Shown: one piece after another, positions 43,155 through 52,394 of the stretch
Numbering within the stretch: the stretch's first letter is position 1
Layout of the letters: each line of letters starts with the position of its first letter
Source: Atopobium sp. oral taxon 199 str. F0494
GTDB taxonomy: Bacteria; Actinomycetota; Coriobacteriia; Coriobacteriales; Atopobiaceae
Length of the DNA stretch: 64,000 nt
Assembly (NCBI RefSeq): GCF_000411555.1
Contig: NZ_KE150486.1
Span: 992,001 to 1,056,000, forward strand
Direction: 5' to 3'
Notes under the pieces: generated by a model
What the model was told of the DNA's origin: nothing
The model's database searches: none
What the model saw: the letters and a program-made list of their open reading frames with translations, nothing else
Program-made: the position numbers and the translations under genes

Positions 43155-44300
43155 CTACTCACCCCTTCCTACCACAACGTCATTACCGATAACGGCAGTA
43201 TCCTTTGTCTGGTCCACGCTTCCCACCTGTACGTTTTCTTCAACAGTGGAGTTCTCTCCCATGATGGCGCGGACAACTTGCGCTCCAGCTTTGACGTGAG
43301 CGCCTGGCAACAGCACCGAATCGACAACACGAGCTCCCGCTTCAATTACCGCGTCAGTGGAAAGGATTGAATGGTGAGCAGTGCCGTTGATGATGCAACC
43401 ATTGCCGATAAGACAGTCCTCAACCCTGCCGTACGGGCCAACATACGCGGGCGGGCGGGTGGAAGCGTTTGAGAGAATGGGAAAATCTGAGGTAAAGATG
43501 TCAAAGGCAGGCTCCGGCCCCAGCAAATCCATGCTGGTCTCGTGATAGCTGGAAATCGTGCCGACATCACGCCAGAAACCTTCAAAGCGATAGGTATACA
43601 GACGCTTCCCCTCGTCTAAAAGACGCGGAATAACATCTTTGCCAAAGTCATGCGTTGACTGCTGGTCAAGAGCATCAACCTTCAGCGCCTCAATCAAAAG
43701 ATCGGTAGAGAAGATATAAATGCCCATTGACGCCAAGTTGGAATCGGGGTGCGTGGGCTTCTCGGAAAACTTAGTAATGCGGCCATCGTCATCGATAGTG
43801 ATAATGCCGAAGCGAGAAGCTTCTTCCCATGGCACCGGCATGACGGCAATAGTAAGGTCCGCGTTGTGCTCCTTATGGCAGGCAAGCATTTCGCCATAAT
43901 CCATACGGTACAGCTGATCGCCCGAAAGAATCAGCACATACTCACTTTTGTTCTGCTCGATATAACCGATATTTTGGGTAACGGCGTCAGCCGTGCCTTC
44001 ATACCACGCGCCACCCTTTTGCGTTGAGAACGGCGGCAAAACGGAAACGCCTCCGCCAAGCTCATCCAAATCCCATGCGCTACCGGTGCCGATGTAGGAG
44101 TGCAAGAGATAAGGGCGATATTGGGTCAATACGCCCACCGTTGAGATACCCGAGTTTGTGCAGTTGGAAAGCGCAAAGTCAATAATGCGGAATTTGCCTC
44201 CAAACGAAACGGCCGGCTTTGCGACACTACTGGTCAGCGCTCCGAGGCGGCTTCCTTGTCCGCCAGCCAAAAGCATTGCCAAACATTCCCTTTTACTCAT
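43155..44300 (-). CDS. glgC: Glucose-1-phosphate adenylyltransferase GlgC
   Basis: The 381-residue protein makes ADP-glucose from glucose 1-phosphate and ATP. It has the active-site motif [14 protein letters not shown], the [20 protein letters not shown] segment, [12 protein letters not shown] with the catalytic Asp, and a C-terminal beta-helix domain ([12 protein letters not shown]). The start MSKRECLA follows GGAGGAG; an upstream ATG is weaker. It lies just after glgP and is translationally close to glgD. Confidence 0.97.
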   Translation of the reverse strand: MSKRECLAMLLAGGQGSRLGALTSSVAKPAVSFGGKFRIIDFALSNCTNSGISTVGVLTQYRPYLLHSYIGTGSAWDLDELGGGVSVLPPFSTQKGGAWYEGTADAVTQNIGYIEQNKSEYVLILSGDQLYRMDYGEMLACHKEHNADLTIAVMPVPWEEASRFGIITIDDDGRITKFSEKPTHPDSNLASMGIYIFSTDLLIEALKVDALDQQSTHDFGKDVIPRLLDEGKRLYTYRFEGFWRDVGTISSYHETSMDLLGPEPAFDIFTSDFPILSNASTRPPAYVGPYGRVEDCLIGNGCIINGTAHHSILSTDAVIEAGARVVDSVLLPGAHVKAGAQVVRAIMGENSTVEENVQVGSVDQTKDTAVIGNDVVVGRGE

Positions 44301-44361
44301 GTCAATCTCCTCCCATATCCCCCAACGTACAGAGAGCGACACTTACGTTACAACTCCAAAC

Positions 44362-46788
44362 TTACTCCCCAACATTCCAAATATCGTGCATATACTCACG
44401 TATGGTGCGATCGCTCGAGAAGAACCCGGCCTTTGCAGTATTGTGCAGAGCCGCGGCGTTCCAAGCGCGACGGTCTTTGTACGAGGCCGTCAACTCTTCC
44501 CATGAGTCAACGTACGAATAAAAATCTTTCAGCACTAAGTCGTGATCGTTTCCAGCCATAAGATAATCGCGGATAGATTCAAAGTTACCGGAAAGACCCG
44601 CAAGCGAACCATCGGTAAGCATGGTAACGATGCGCCCTAAACGACCGGGGTCCGCATTCACCTGATCCCAGGCAAAATATGAGCCAGAGGCGTAGAGCTC
44701 CTCCACCTCATGCGCGCGGAGCCCGAATATCTTGATGTTATTCTCCCCAACAAGCTGGGAAATCTCAACATTTGAACCATCGTAGGTACCAAGCGTAATG
44801 GCGGCGTTCATCATAAGCTTCATATTGGAGGTACCTGAAGCTTCGGCGCCGGCCACGGAAATCTGCTCCGAAATCTCAGTTGCAGGGTAAATGAGTTGAG
44901 CATTTGAAACCGCAAAGTTAGGCACGAAGGCAATCTTCAAGCGGCCTTCGATACGCGAGTCATTGTTAATGACATCGGCAACCGAATTGATGAGGCGAAT
45001 GACCTCCTTGGCAAGCGTATAGCTCTGAGCTGCCTTGCCCGAGAAAATAAAGGTGGTTGGCGCAGGCCTGAAATTCTGATCGTCCAACATACGGTTGTAG
45101 AGATCCAAAATCTTGAATACGTTCAGGAGCTGCCTCTTGTACGCATGGAATCGTTTGACCTGTACGTCAAAGATAGTCTTTGTGTCTACCTGAATACCCG
45201 CGGTCTCAGCGATATAGGCGGCAAGACGCTCCTTCTCGGCACGCTTTGCCTCTTCCATACTGTCAAGGAACGACGCGTCCTGCTCGTAGGGAATCAAGCG
45301 CTCAAGCTCATTGGCGTCATCAAGCCAACCAGTACCGATGGCGTCGGTAATGAGCTTCGCATACGCGGGATTGGCCTCGGCTAGGAACCGACGGTGGCAT
45401 ACGCCATTGGTCTTGTTGTTGAAAATCTCCGGGCGAAGGCGATAAAAATCACGCAAAACGCTCTGCTCAAGAATGCTGGTATGTAGGTCGGAGACGCCGT
45501 TGACCGAATGCGCAAACAGAATGGAAAGATGGGCCATGCGCACCTGGCCGTCCCAAAGCACCGCGGTCGATGCGAGAAGGTCGGCGTTGCCTTCCTCATG
45601 CATGAGCTTTTCGCGATACCGGCGATCGACCTCTTCGATAATCATATAGAGGCGCGGCAACAGATGACGGAAGGTTTCTATAGGCCACTTTTCCAGCGCT
45701 TCAGGCATAACGGTATGGTTGGTATACGAAATAGCCGAACAGGCAATCGTAAAGGCCCGGTCAAAGTCCAATCCATGCTCATCAACGAGCAAACGCATGA
45801 GCTCAGGTCCACACATAGCAGGGTGCGTATCATTCGTGTGGATGCATACGCGCTCACCGAAGGCATCCCAATCCTCGCCAAACTCAGCCACATAGGTGCG
45901 CAAAATCGACTGCAAGCCGGCGCTGACAAACAGATACTCCTGCTTGAGGCGGAGAATACGCCCGTGCTCTCCCGCGTCATTTGGGTACAGGATAGTTGAG
46001 ATTGCCTCGACATCTGAGCGGAACGCATTGGCGCGCGCGTAATCGCCTTCGTTGAAGGCGTCCAGATCAAAGTCCTCCTCGTAGGGCTCAGCAGACCAAA
46101 GGCGCAGTTTATTCACCGTTTTTCCGCCATAACCAACAATGGGGACATCATACGGCACTGCTCGAACAGGCTCACCACCTTCCTGGGTAAACCAAAAACG
46201 ACCGGATTCGTCCTGATGGCGAATGACATCTCCGCCAAAACGCACTACGACGCTGGAGTCATCTTTGCGCGACTCCCATGGAAAGCCGTTTGCCAGCCAG
46301 TTATCGGTACGCTCAACCTGGCGCCCGCCCTTGATTTCCTGACGGAAGAGGCCGTAACGGTAACGCATGCCATTGCCATAGCCGGCCATACCCTCATGCG
46401 CCATAGAATCAAGAAAACAGGCGGCGAGACGACCAAGGCCGCCGTTACCAAGACCCGGATCAACCTCTTGTTTAATCAGTACCTCAAGTGAAGAACCCAT
46501 ATCCTCGACGGCGTCAGCCACGAGATCTCGAAGGCCGTAGTTCAAAAGATAGTTGTCAAGCAGTGGTCCAAGCAAAAACTCAAGCGAGAAGTAATAGACT
46601 TTTTTAGCCTTCACGGGATGGCATTCGGCTGCGATAGCACGGGATTTGGAAGCAATGAGTCTTGCTAAAATGGAATACCGCTCTTGATTGGTGCAGACGT
46701 CAAATTCCTTTCCCAGCACTAACACGCACAGAGCGCGATACTGCTCTTCAAAATCCTGCTTATCTTTAAAAATCTTTTCCGATGCCAT
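44362..46788 (-). CDS. glgP: Glycogen/starch/alpha-glucan phosphorylase
   Basis: The 808-residue protein is a GT35 phosphorylase, which releases glucose 1-phosphate from glycogen. The N-terminal part has YFSLEFLLGPLLDNYL and GNGGLGRLAACFLDSMA, the middle HTNDTHPAMCGPELMR and VKRFHAYKRQLLN, and the PLP-site block EASGTSNMKLMMNAAITLG lies near residue 650 with the cofactor lysine. The ATG at 46788 follows GGAG; another ATG eight codons upstream is not supported. It sits between glgB and glgC in the operon. Confidence 0.97.
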   Translation of the reverse strand: MASEKIFKDKQDFEEQYRALCVLVLGKEFDVCTNQERYSILARLIASKSRAIAAECHPVKAKKVYYFSLEFLLGPLLDNYLLNYGLRDLVADAVEDMGSSLEVLIKQEVDPGLGNGGLGRLAACFLDSMAHEGMAGYGNGMRYRYGLFRQEIKGGRQVERTDNWLANGFPWESRKDDSSVVVRFGGDVIRHQDESGRFWFTQEGGEPVRAVPYDVPIVGYGGKTVNKLRLWSAEPYEEDFDLDAFNEGDYARANAFRSDVEAISTILYPNDAGEHGRILRLKQEYLFVSAGLQSILRTYVAEFGEDWDAFGERVCIHTNDTHPAMCGPELMRLLVDEHGLDFDRAFTIACSAISYTNHTVMPEALEKWPIETFRHLLPRLYMIIEEVDRRYREKLMHEEGNADLLASTAVLWDGQVRMAHLSILFAHSVNGVSDLHTSILEQSVLRDFYRLRPEIFNNKTNGVCHRRFLAEANPAYAKLITDAIGTGWLDDANELERLIPYEQDASFLDSMEEAKRAEKERLAAYIAETAGIQVDTKTIFDVQVKRFHAYKRQLLNVFKILDLYNRMLDDQNFRPAPTTFIFSGKAAQSYTLAKEVIRLINSVADVINNDSRIEGRLKIAFVPNFAVSNAQLIYPATEISEQISVAGAEASGTSNMKLMMNAAITLGTYDGSNVEISQLVGENNIKIFGLRAHEVEELYASGSYFAWDQVNADPGRLGRIVTMLTDGSLAGLSGNFESIRDYLMAGNDHDLVLKDFYSYVDSWEELTASYKDRRAWNAAALHNTAKAGFFSSDRTIREYMHDIWNVGE

Positions 46789-46865
46789 GGTTCTCCAAAA
46801 ATAACTCCTCAACCAACACGTTACGCGCCTTCTGTTGTATCACTCTTAGACACGTAGACGAGTCT

Positions 46866-48908
46866 CTACTTCTTCTTTTTCGGCTTACGGCGAGAAGCGC
46901 TCGTAGCTTTTCGGCGAGTAGTACTTGTCACCTTCTTTTCTTTATCGGTCTTCTTGGGCAAGGGCCCCTCGTACGCCAAAATCATACCACCGAGCGGCGG
47001 TACCCGGACGACCAGCGACTGATCGCGGCCATTCCACACCTCTTCTTCGGTAGTCAGCTTGCCCGTATTGACAACGCCCGAGCCGCCATACTCTTCCATA
47101 TCAGAGTTGAAAACCTCGCTCCATTGGCCGGCGCGGGGCATACCCAAACGAAAATCTTCATGCGCGGCGACATCAAAGTTCAGAAGTACCACAAGGTCAT
47201 CCTTGGGCTTCTCGCCACGACGGATGAATGTAACGATAGACTGGTTGTTGTTGTCGGCGTCGATCCATTCAAATCCCAACTCGTCATAGGCGTGCTGCCA
47301 AAGAGCCGGGTGGCTGGCGTAGAAATGATTGAGGGCGGCAATGAAGCGCTGTTGGCCGGCGTGAGTCTGGTATTCCTCCGTAAGGAAGTACTGAATCCCC
47401 TCGTAGTAGCGCCACTCGATAAACTGCGCGATTTCGTTGCCCATGAAGTTGAGCTTAGCGCCCGAATGGGTCATCTGATACAGAGCCAGCGCGCGCATAC
47501 CGGCAAACTGACGCCACCAATCGCCAGGCATGCGTGTAATCAGGCTGCACTTGCCGTGGACAACCTCGTCATGGCTGAGCGGAAGCACAAAATTTTCATT
47601 GAACTGGTACATCGTTGAGAACGTCAGCAGGCGATGATTGCCGGGACGGAACGGAAAGTCCGTCTGGCAATAGTGCAGTGTATCGTTCATCCAACCCATA
47701 TCCCACTTGAGATGGAAGCCAAGGCCTCCGACAGAGGGAGGATAGGTTACCAGCGGCCACGCCGTTGACTCCTCGGCAATCATGAGCACATCGGGATGGT
47801 CCGTTTGCGCCGTCACGTTGCACTGGCGCACAAATTCGATAGCCTGCTTATCTTCTTCAGTGCCCTCTTCGTTGAAGCGCTTACGGGCGGGATCATCAAT
47901 GCCAAAATTCAGATACAGCATGCTGGTAACGCCATCCATGCGAATACCATCGGCATGGTAGGCGCCAAGCCACCAGAGCAGGTTGGAAATGAGGAAGCTG
48001 CGTACTTCTCCGCGTCCATAATCGAATTTGTAGGTGCCCCAGTTAGGATGCTCTTCTCGCTCAAAGAGCTTCTCGCCGTCGAAGCGCACCAGTCCGTGCG
48101 CGTCCCGACAAAAGCCCCCGGGAACCCAGTCAAGAATGACCCCGATACCGGCCTCATGGCAGGCATCGATAAAATGCATGAACTGCTGAGGAGCTCCGTA
48201 TCGCGAGGTGGGAGCAAAATAGCCCGTTACCTGATAGCCCCAGGAGCCGTCATAGGGGTGTTCCATAATCGGCAACAGCTCAATATGGGTGTAGCCCATC
48301 TCCTTAACGTAGGACACCAGATCGACTGAAAGCTCGTCATACGTCAGGAAGCTGCCGCCCATAGTCTCAGGTGTGTCGCCACCCGGACCGTTGCCATCAA
48401 GTCCGTCAGCATGTCGCTTCCAGCTTCCCAGATGCACTTCAAAGATGTTAAGCGGACTCGCGAGAAAATCGCGCTTTTTGCGGGCGGTAAGCCATTTCTT
48501 ATCTTTCCATGTATGACTGGTAAGATCTGCCGTGCGTGACGCTGTTCCCGCGGGGATTTCCGCATAAAAGGCGTAGGGATCTGCCTTGAGCATCATCTCG
48601 CCGCCCGCCGATTCAACGGCATACTTATAGAGCGCACCCTCACTGACCTCAGGAATGAACGTTTCCCAAATGCCGCCCGTCAGGGTACGCGTCATCTGGT
48701 TGATCTGATCGTTCCAGTCGTTGAACTCTCCGACAACGGAAACTGACAGCGCGTTGGGCGCCCAAACAGCAAAGTGATAGCCCTCAACACCGTCATCATC
48801 TATCGCCACATGCGCGCCGAGCTTCTCGTAACTCTGATGCCACTCACCTTTCCCAAAGAGATAGATGTCATCTTTTGTTACATACAGCGAGCTATCCTTC
48901 ACTTTCAT
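46866..48908 (-). CDS. glgB: 1,4-alpha-glucan branching enzyme
   Basis: The 680-residue protein is a GH13 branching enzyme. After an N-terminal CBM48 (about 45-135, with AVWAPNALSVSVVGEFNDW) the barrel has DWVPGGF, GIRMDGVTSML (nucleophile Asp), MIAEESTAW (acid Glu) and LPLSHDEVVHGK. It cuts and rejoins glucan chains to make alpha-1,6 branches. The start MKVKDSSLYV has GGAGG upstream. The last 40 residues are a Lys/Arg/Ser/Thr-rich, histone-like tail absent from E. coli GlgB. It is the first gene of the glgB-glgP-glgC-glgD-glgA operon. Confidence 0.96.
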   Translation of the reverse strand: MKVKDSSLYVTKDDIYLFGKGEWHQSYEKLGAHVAIDDDGVEGYHFAVWAPNALSVSVVGEFNDWNDQINQMTRTLTGGIWETFIPEVSEGALYKYAVESAGGEMMLKADPYAFYAEIPAGTASRTADLTSHTWKDKKWLTARKKRDFLASPLNIFEVHLGSWKRHADGLDGNGPGGDTPETMGGSFLTYDELSVDLVSYVKEMGYTHIELLPIMEHPYDGSWGYQVTGYFAPTSRYGAPQQFMHFIDACHEAGIGVILDWVPGGFCRDAHGLVRFDGEKLFEREEHPNWGTYKFDYGRGEVRSFLISNLLWWLGAYHADGIRMDGVTSMLYLNFGIDDPARKRFNEEGTEEDKQAIEFVRQCNVTAQTDHPDVLMIAEESTAWPLVTYPPSVGGLGFHLKWDMGWMNDTLHYCQTDFPFRPGNHRLLTFSTMYQFNENFVLPLSHDEVVHGKCSLITRMPGDWWRQFAGMRALALYQMTHSGAKLNFMGNEIAQFIEWRYYEGIQYFLTEEYQTHAGQQRFIAALNHFYASHPALWQHAYDELGFEWIDADNNNQSIVTFIRRGEKPKDDLVVLLNFDVAAHEDFRLGMPRAGQWSEVFNSDMEEYGGSGVVNTGKLTTEEEVWNGRDQSLVVRVPPLGGMILAYEGPLPKKTDKEKKVTSTTRRKATSASRRKPKKKK

Positions 48909-49367
48909 ATAAACCTCCAGCCCAAACCGGGCAACGCCGCTCCCCCAAAGGCCACGCATATCCTATTCTATGACAGTTGCACAGATGTTTATTCAAGCTT
49001 AGTTAATTGTGTAACTATCTGATTCAGAAATGCGCTCAACGGTCGATTAACCTCGGTGGATAACAAGAACAAAAATTTTCTATTTTTCGTATCGACACAG
49101 AAATTCCGCCAGGAGCTGAAATAAGCTGAATTTTTTTCTATCCGGACTAGCCGCGCCTCGCGATTTTGTCTTGGCCAATGATTGCCACGCGTCAATCCAT
49201 TTGAAACGATTGGTTTCGCTATGATATTGAAGGAGTGTCAGAGAACGTCCAAGCGCTTGCGCTTGCAAGACGCCAGGCTGAGGGTGGGCTGTCAAGCTTA
49301 AGGTAACTGTCACGCTCAGGGTGAGAAGCCAGGCTGAGGCATACGCGAGCGCCGCAAGGGAGAGGTC
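48909..49367. other. Divergent intergenic region between glgB and nth
   Basis: This 459-base gap has no convincing gene. It must hold the promoters of the glycogen operon and of nth, but no clear -35/-10 pair stands out. An AGTTA-ATTGTG-TAACT inverted repeat lies near 49000, and degenerate 17-20-base repeats run from 49272 to 49346. Confidence 0.5.
49272..49346. repeat. Degenerate 17-20-bp tandem repeat upstream of nth
   Basis: Four diverged units with CCAGGCTGAGGG, CAAGCTTAAGG, CACGCTCAGGG and CCAGGCTGAGG at their starts, ending 21 bases before the nth start codon. Confidence 0.55.
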
Positions 49368-50075
49368 ATGCCCCGAGAAACTAAGAAACTGAAGCGCGAG
49401 CGCGGCATAGAAACGTGCCGCCGTTTGCACGCTTTATATCCACACGTTGAAAGCGCGCTCGATTACCGCAGCGCCTATACGCTGCTTGTAGCGGTCATGC
49501 TCTCGGCGCAAACCACCGACGCCGCCGTCAACAAGGTAACGCCTGAACTGTTCAAGCGCTGGCCTGATCCTGTCGCGATGGCATCAGCAAGCAAGGCCGA
49601 AGTCGGAGAACTCATTCGCACCATCGGATTTTGGCGCGCGAAAGCGAGACACTGCGTTGAGATGGCTCAAATGCTTGTAGCCGACTACGGCGGAGAAGTT
49701 CCAAACACCATGAATGACCTCGTCAAGCTTCCGGGCGTTGGCCGCAAGACCGCTAATATTGTGCTCAATAAGATGTTTGATACCGTCGATGGCATTGCCG
49801 TTGATACGCACGTTTACCGCATCGCTTCTCGCCTGCGACTTACCTCCGCCGCTACTCCTCTTGCGGCTGAGCAGGATCTTCTCGCACTTTTGCCGCGAAA
49901 GCTTTGGAAAGACGTTAATGAAGAATGGATCCACTTTGGCCGCGAGACGTGCTCCGCCCGAAATCCTTCCTGTGAGACATGCCCGCTTGCAGACATCTGT
50001 CCCTCCTTTGAACAACCCAATCGCTGGTTCAAAGGAGGCGGCGAGAAGAACTCCAGGCGCAGATCATCTTCATAA
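49368..50075 (+). CDS. nth: Endonuclease III
   Basis: The 235-residue protein is the DNA glycosylase/AP lyase for oxidised pyrimidines. It has the helix-hairpin-helix LPGVGRKTANIVLN with the catalytic Lys, AVDTHVYRIASRL with the catalytic Asp, and an iron-sulfur cluster motif C-x6-C-x2-C-x5-C (CSARNPSCETCPLADIC). The basic N-terminus and a C-terminal tail ending GGGEKNSRRR make it slightly longer than E. coli Nth (211). GGGAGAGG precedes the ATG. Confidence 0.97.
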   Translation: MPRETKKLKRERGIETCRRLHALYPHVESALDYRSAYTLLVAVMLSAQTTDAAVNKVTPELFKRWPDPVAMASASKAEVGELIRTIGFWRAKARHCVEMAQMLVADYGGEVPNTMNDLVKLPGVGRKTANIVLNKMFDTVDGIAVDTHVYRIASRLRLTSAATPLAAEQDLLALLPRKLWKDVNEEWIHFGRETCSARNPSCETCPLADICPSFEQPNRWFKGGGEKNSRRRSSS

Positions 50076-50079
50076 GTGA

Positions 50080-50131
50080 AACTGCAGGTCATGACAGCAA
50101 ATGAGTAAGAACTGCAGGTCATGATAGCAAA
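50080..50131 (+). repeat. Two copies of a 22-bp repeat after nth
   Basis: AACTGCAGGTCATGACAGCAA (50080-50100) recurs with one change at 50110-50131, a 30-base period. The first copy starts four bases after the nth stop codon. Confidence 0.8.
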
Positions 50132-50162
50132 AGAGGCGCCCCAAAAAGGACGCCTCTTTTTG
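50129..50162 (+). terminator. Terminator between nth and rubrerythrin
   Basis: AAAAGAGGCG and CGCCTCTTTTT form a ten-pair stem around a short loop, followed by TTTTT on the plus strand; the A-run on the left would serve the opposite strand too. Confidence 0.88.
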
Positions 50163-50180
50163 AATAGCTGTTACTCTGTC

Positions 50181-50215
50181 TCGCAAGGCTGAGCTTGTAA
50201 GACTGAGCTCAAGGC
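50181..50215 (-). repeat. Degenerate short repeat after rubrerythrin
   Basis: On the minus strand, units like CTTGAGCTCAGT, CTTACAAGCTCAGC and CTTGCGAG follow the stop codon directly. They are diverged and short. Confidence 0.5.
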
Positions 50216-50761
50216 TTAGTAGTTAAGCGCGCGCTCTTGGAAATATCCCTGCGGGTGACCGCACACAGGGCACACCTTTGGCGCAGTCGGGCCAACGTGC
50301 AGGTGACCGCACTTGAGGCACTGCCACACCTTAACACCGGGGCGCTCAAAGACTTCGCCGGACTCGACACGCTCAAGAAGCTTGTTGTAGCGCTCATCGT
50401 GAGTCTTCTCAATCTCGCCGACAAGACGCATCTTCGCGGCGATCTCCTTGAAGCCCTCCTCCTCAGCGGTCTTGGCGAAATCGGCATACATCGTGGTCCA
50501 CTCGTAGTTCTCACCTGCGGCGGCGTCCTTCAGAGCCTCTGCGGTCTCGGGAACCTTGCCGTCGTGAAGGTACTTAAACCAGAGCTTAGCGTGAACGTTC
50601 TCGTTGCCGGACGTCTCGTTGAAGATATCGGCAATCTGCTGGTACCCATCTTTTGACGCCTGCTTGGCATAGAAGCCATACTTGACGCACGCCTGGGACT
50701 CGCCGGCAAACGCGGCCTCAAGGTTCTTCTTTGTCTGAGAATTCTCAAAATCAACAGCCAT
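50216..50761 (-). CDS. Rubrerythrin
   Basis: The 181-residue protein has a ferritin-like diiron domain with [18 protein letters not shown] and [13 protein letters not shown] (the E-x6-Y and E-x2-H ligand pairs) and a C-terminal rubredoxin domain with CLKCGHLH and CPVCGHP. It reduces hydrogen peroxide to water with electrons from reduced iron-sulfur proteins in the cytosol and is typical of anaerobes, supporting the habitat. The ribosome site GGAGAGGAG lies upstream. It is transcribed away from the MutY-like gene. Confidence 0.97.
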   Translation of the reverse strand: MAVDFENSQTKKNLEAAFAGESQACVKYGFYAKQASKDGYQQIADIFNETSGNENVHAKLWFKYLHDGKVPETAEALKDAAAGENYEWTTMYADFAKTAEEEGFKEIAAKMRLVGEIEKTHDERYNKLLERVESGEVFERPGVKVWQCLKCGHLHVGPTAPKVCPVCGHPQGYFQERALNY

Positions 50762-50818
50762 TTTTTCTCCTCTCCTTCTTTGACCGGAATGGCCAAAGCG
50801 TCATGCGCATTATACCCG

Positions 50819-51730
50819 CTATGAATGCCAAATGTCACCTTGACGATGACAAAAACCTTCTTTTGTGAGCTCTTCAAGTAAGTCCAGGGTAACGCCCATA
50901 GTCACGCTCTCTCGGCCGGCCTCTCGCTCAACGGCGGCAAGCTCTTTCGACAGGGTTTCGGCTGTCGCGCCACCTTCGCCGCGATGTGACAAAACAAGAC
51001 GCAGCAATTCGGCGCGCTTCTGGCGATGTGACCCTTCGAACTTTGACTGTCGTGCATGAGCCTTTGAGCGTCTACTTGGATTGGGAATGGTTTTTTTAAG
51101 CCACGCGCCGTAATCGAGAAGCGCATAATACCAGACTCTTGGATTATCATCCGCGTGCTCATCCAGAGGATCGTCAGCCGGACAGGTCGCATCTACCAGC
51201 GGAACAAGCTCTGAGTCGGGAACTCCTTCGACTTCGGGATACAACTCGTGCAGAAAAACCGTTCGCACATTGGTCTCCAGATAAATCCCGTGCAGATTGA
51301 GGGCAAACGCCCGAATACCGGCAGCCGTAGCAGATCCGATACCGGGAAGTCTGACGAGCTCCCCTACTTCCTGAGGCAGTGCTCCGCCGGTTTTGGAAAG
51401 CATCTGTGCAGCCTTATGAAGCGAAAGTGCTCGGCGGTTATATCCAAGACCCTGCCACTCCTCAAGGACGTCAGCGGGACTGGCAGCAGCCAGAGCATCG
51501 ACTGACGGAAATCGCTCAAGCCATCGCTGCCAGCGTCCGTCTACACGACTCACCTGCGTTTGCTGCAGCATAACCTCAGAAATCCAAATGGCATAGGGGT
51601 CACGCGTCCGGCGCCACGGAAGATCTCGATACAGCTTTCGTCCATACTCCAGCACAAGAGCTCGAAACTCTGCAAGGCTTTCAGCATCCTCATGCGCGTT
51701 CGGCGCGCCATCGCTCGGCACGCCACTCAT
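50819..51730 (-). CDS. MutY-like HhH-GPD DNA glycosylase lacking the iron-sulfur cluster
   Basis: The protein of about 303 residues resembles adenine glycosylase MutY: LPWRRTRDPYAIWISEVMLQQTQV at the N-terminus, WQGLGYNRRALSLHKAA and the HhH LPGIGSATAAGIRAFAL. Two changes stand out. The catalytic Asp position reads ETNVRTV, with Glu in place of the usual Asp (DGNV). There is no C-x6-C-x2-C-x5-C cluster; the region carries SKFEGSHRQKRAELL instead, and no NUDIX-like C-terminal domain follows. It may be a mispair glycosylase of a cluster-free branch. The start is uncertain: an upstream TTG at 51805 would overlap the Rrf2 gene. Confidence 0.8.
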   Translation of the reverse strand: MSGVPSDGAPNAHEDAESLAEFRALVLEYGRKLYRDLPWRRTRDPYAIWISEVMLQQTQVSRVDGRWQRWLERFPSVDALAAASPADVLEEWQGLGYNRRALSLHKAAQMLSKTGGALPQEVGELVRLPGIGSATAAGIRAFALNLHGIYLETNVRTVFLHELYPEVEGVPDSELVPLVDATCPADDPLDEHADDNPRVWYYALLDYGAWLKKTIPNPSRRSKAHARQSKFEGSHRQKRAELLRLVLSHRGEGGATAETLSKELAAVEREAGRESVTMGVTLDLLEELTKEGFCHRQGDIWHS

Positions 51731-51767
51731 GCTGCCGACTTTGTCGACAAGAACCTCGGAATTCTTT

Positions 51768-52301
51768 TTAGCCAATTTGACCCGCGTTTCGTGAAGAAGC
51801 GACAATGTCTTCCACTTGATCTTGTATCTCTTCCAGCCGAAGCGCGGTCTCGTTTTTCACCAGCTTAAATCCACCATTCGGTTCAGGCACCAGACCTTCC
51901 TTCACAATCTGCGAAAGCGCAATCGACGCGAAATAGGTCCTGAGTATCTTTTCGGCATTACACCAGACGGGATTGAAAAAACAGGAAGGCTTGCGCGGGC
52001 AGGGCGTATTATCGGGACCCGCCGATTCGCAGTCGGAAATCAGAACAGGGCCTTGAACTGCTTCAACCACCGTAAGCAGGGTTGTCGCATCGGGATCAAT
52101 GGCAAGCGTCATACCACCTCGAGAGCCGCGTGTGGATGCGATAATCCCCGCGTTCACTAAACTATGCTGAATAGATCGGGCGAACGAATACGGAACACCG
52201 CATGATTCGGCCGCATCGCGAACCGAAACTATCTCTTCCGGCCGTTTTATCAAAACACTCAAAATACGCAAAGCGTAATCGGTTTTTCTTGAAATTTCCA
52301 T
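51768..52301 (-). CDS. Rrf2 family transcriptional regulator
   Basis: The 177-residue protein has the Rrf2 winged helix (1-80; KTDYALRILSVL, RDAAESCGVPYSFARSIQHSL, GSRGGMTLA) and, at about 90-125, a cysteine-rich region with five Cys. In relatives such as IscR and NsrR three of these hold a [2Fe-2S] or [4Fe-4S] cluster, so it probably senses oxidative or nitrosative stress or iron-sulfur status. It precedes the MutY-like gene and is near rubrerythrin, which suits a redox-stress role. The end overlaps or adjoins the MutY-like gene, depending on its start. Confidence 0.92.
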   Translation of the reverse strand: MEISRKTDYALRILSVLIKRPEEIVSVRDAAESCGVPYSFARSIQHSLVNAGIIASTRGSRGGMTLAIDPDATTLLTVVEAVQGPVLISDCESAGPDNTPCPRKPSCFFNPVWCNAEKILRTYFASIALSQIVKEGLVPEPNGGFKLVKNETALRLEEIQDQVEDIVASSRNAGQIG

Positions 52302-52394
52302 GTCGTTCTGTCCTCCCCAGCCTCATGCGAGGCGTTGCCCTCTCACAGGCACCATGCCCGTTTGCGGGCGTAGCAATCGCTCAGCTTCACCGTC

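Noticed and set aside
45508-48329. Several plus-strand frames of 160-180 codons inside glgP and glgB
   Set aside because: They oppose well-supported, motif-rich genes and show shadow composition only.
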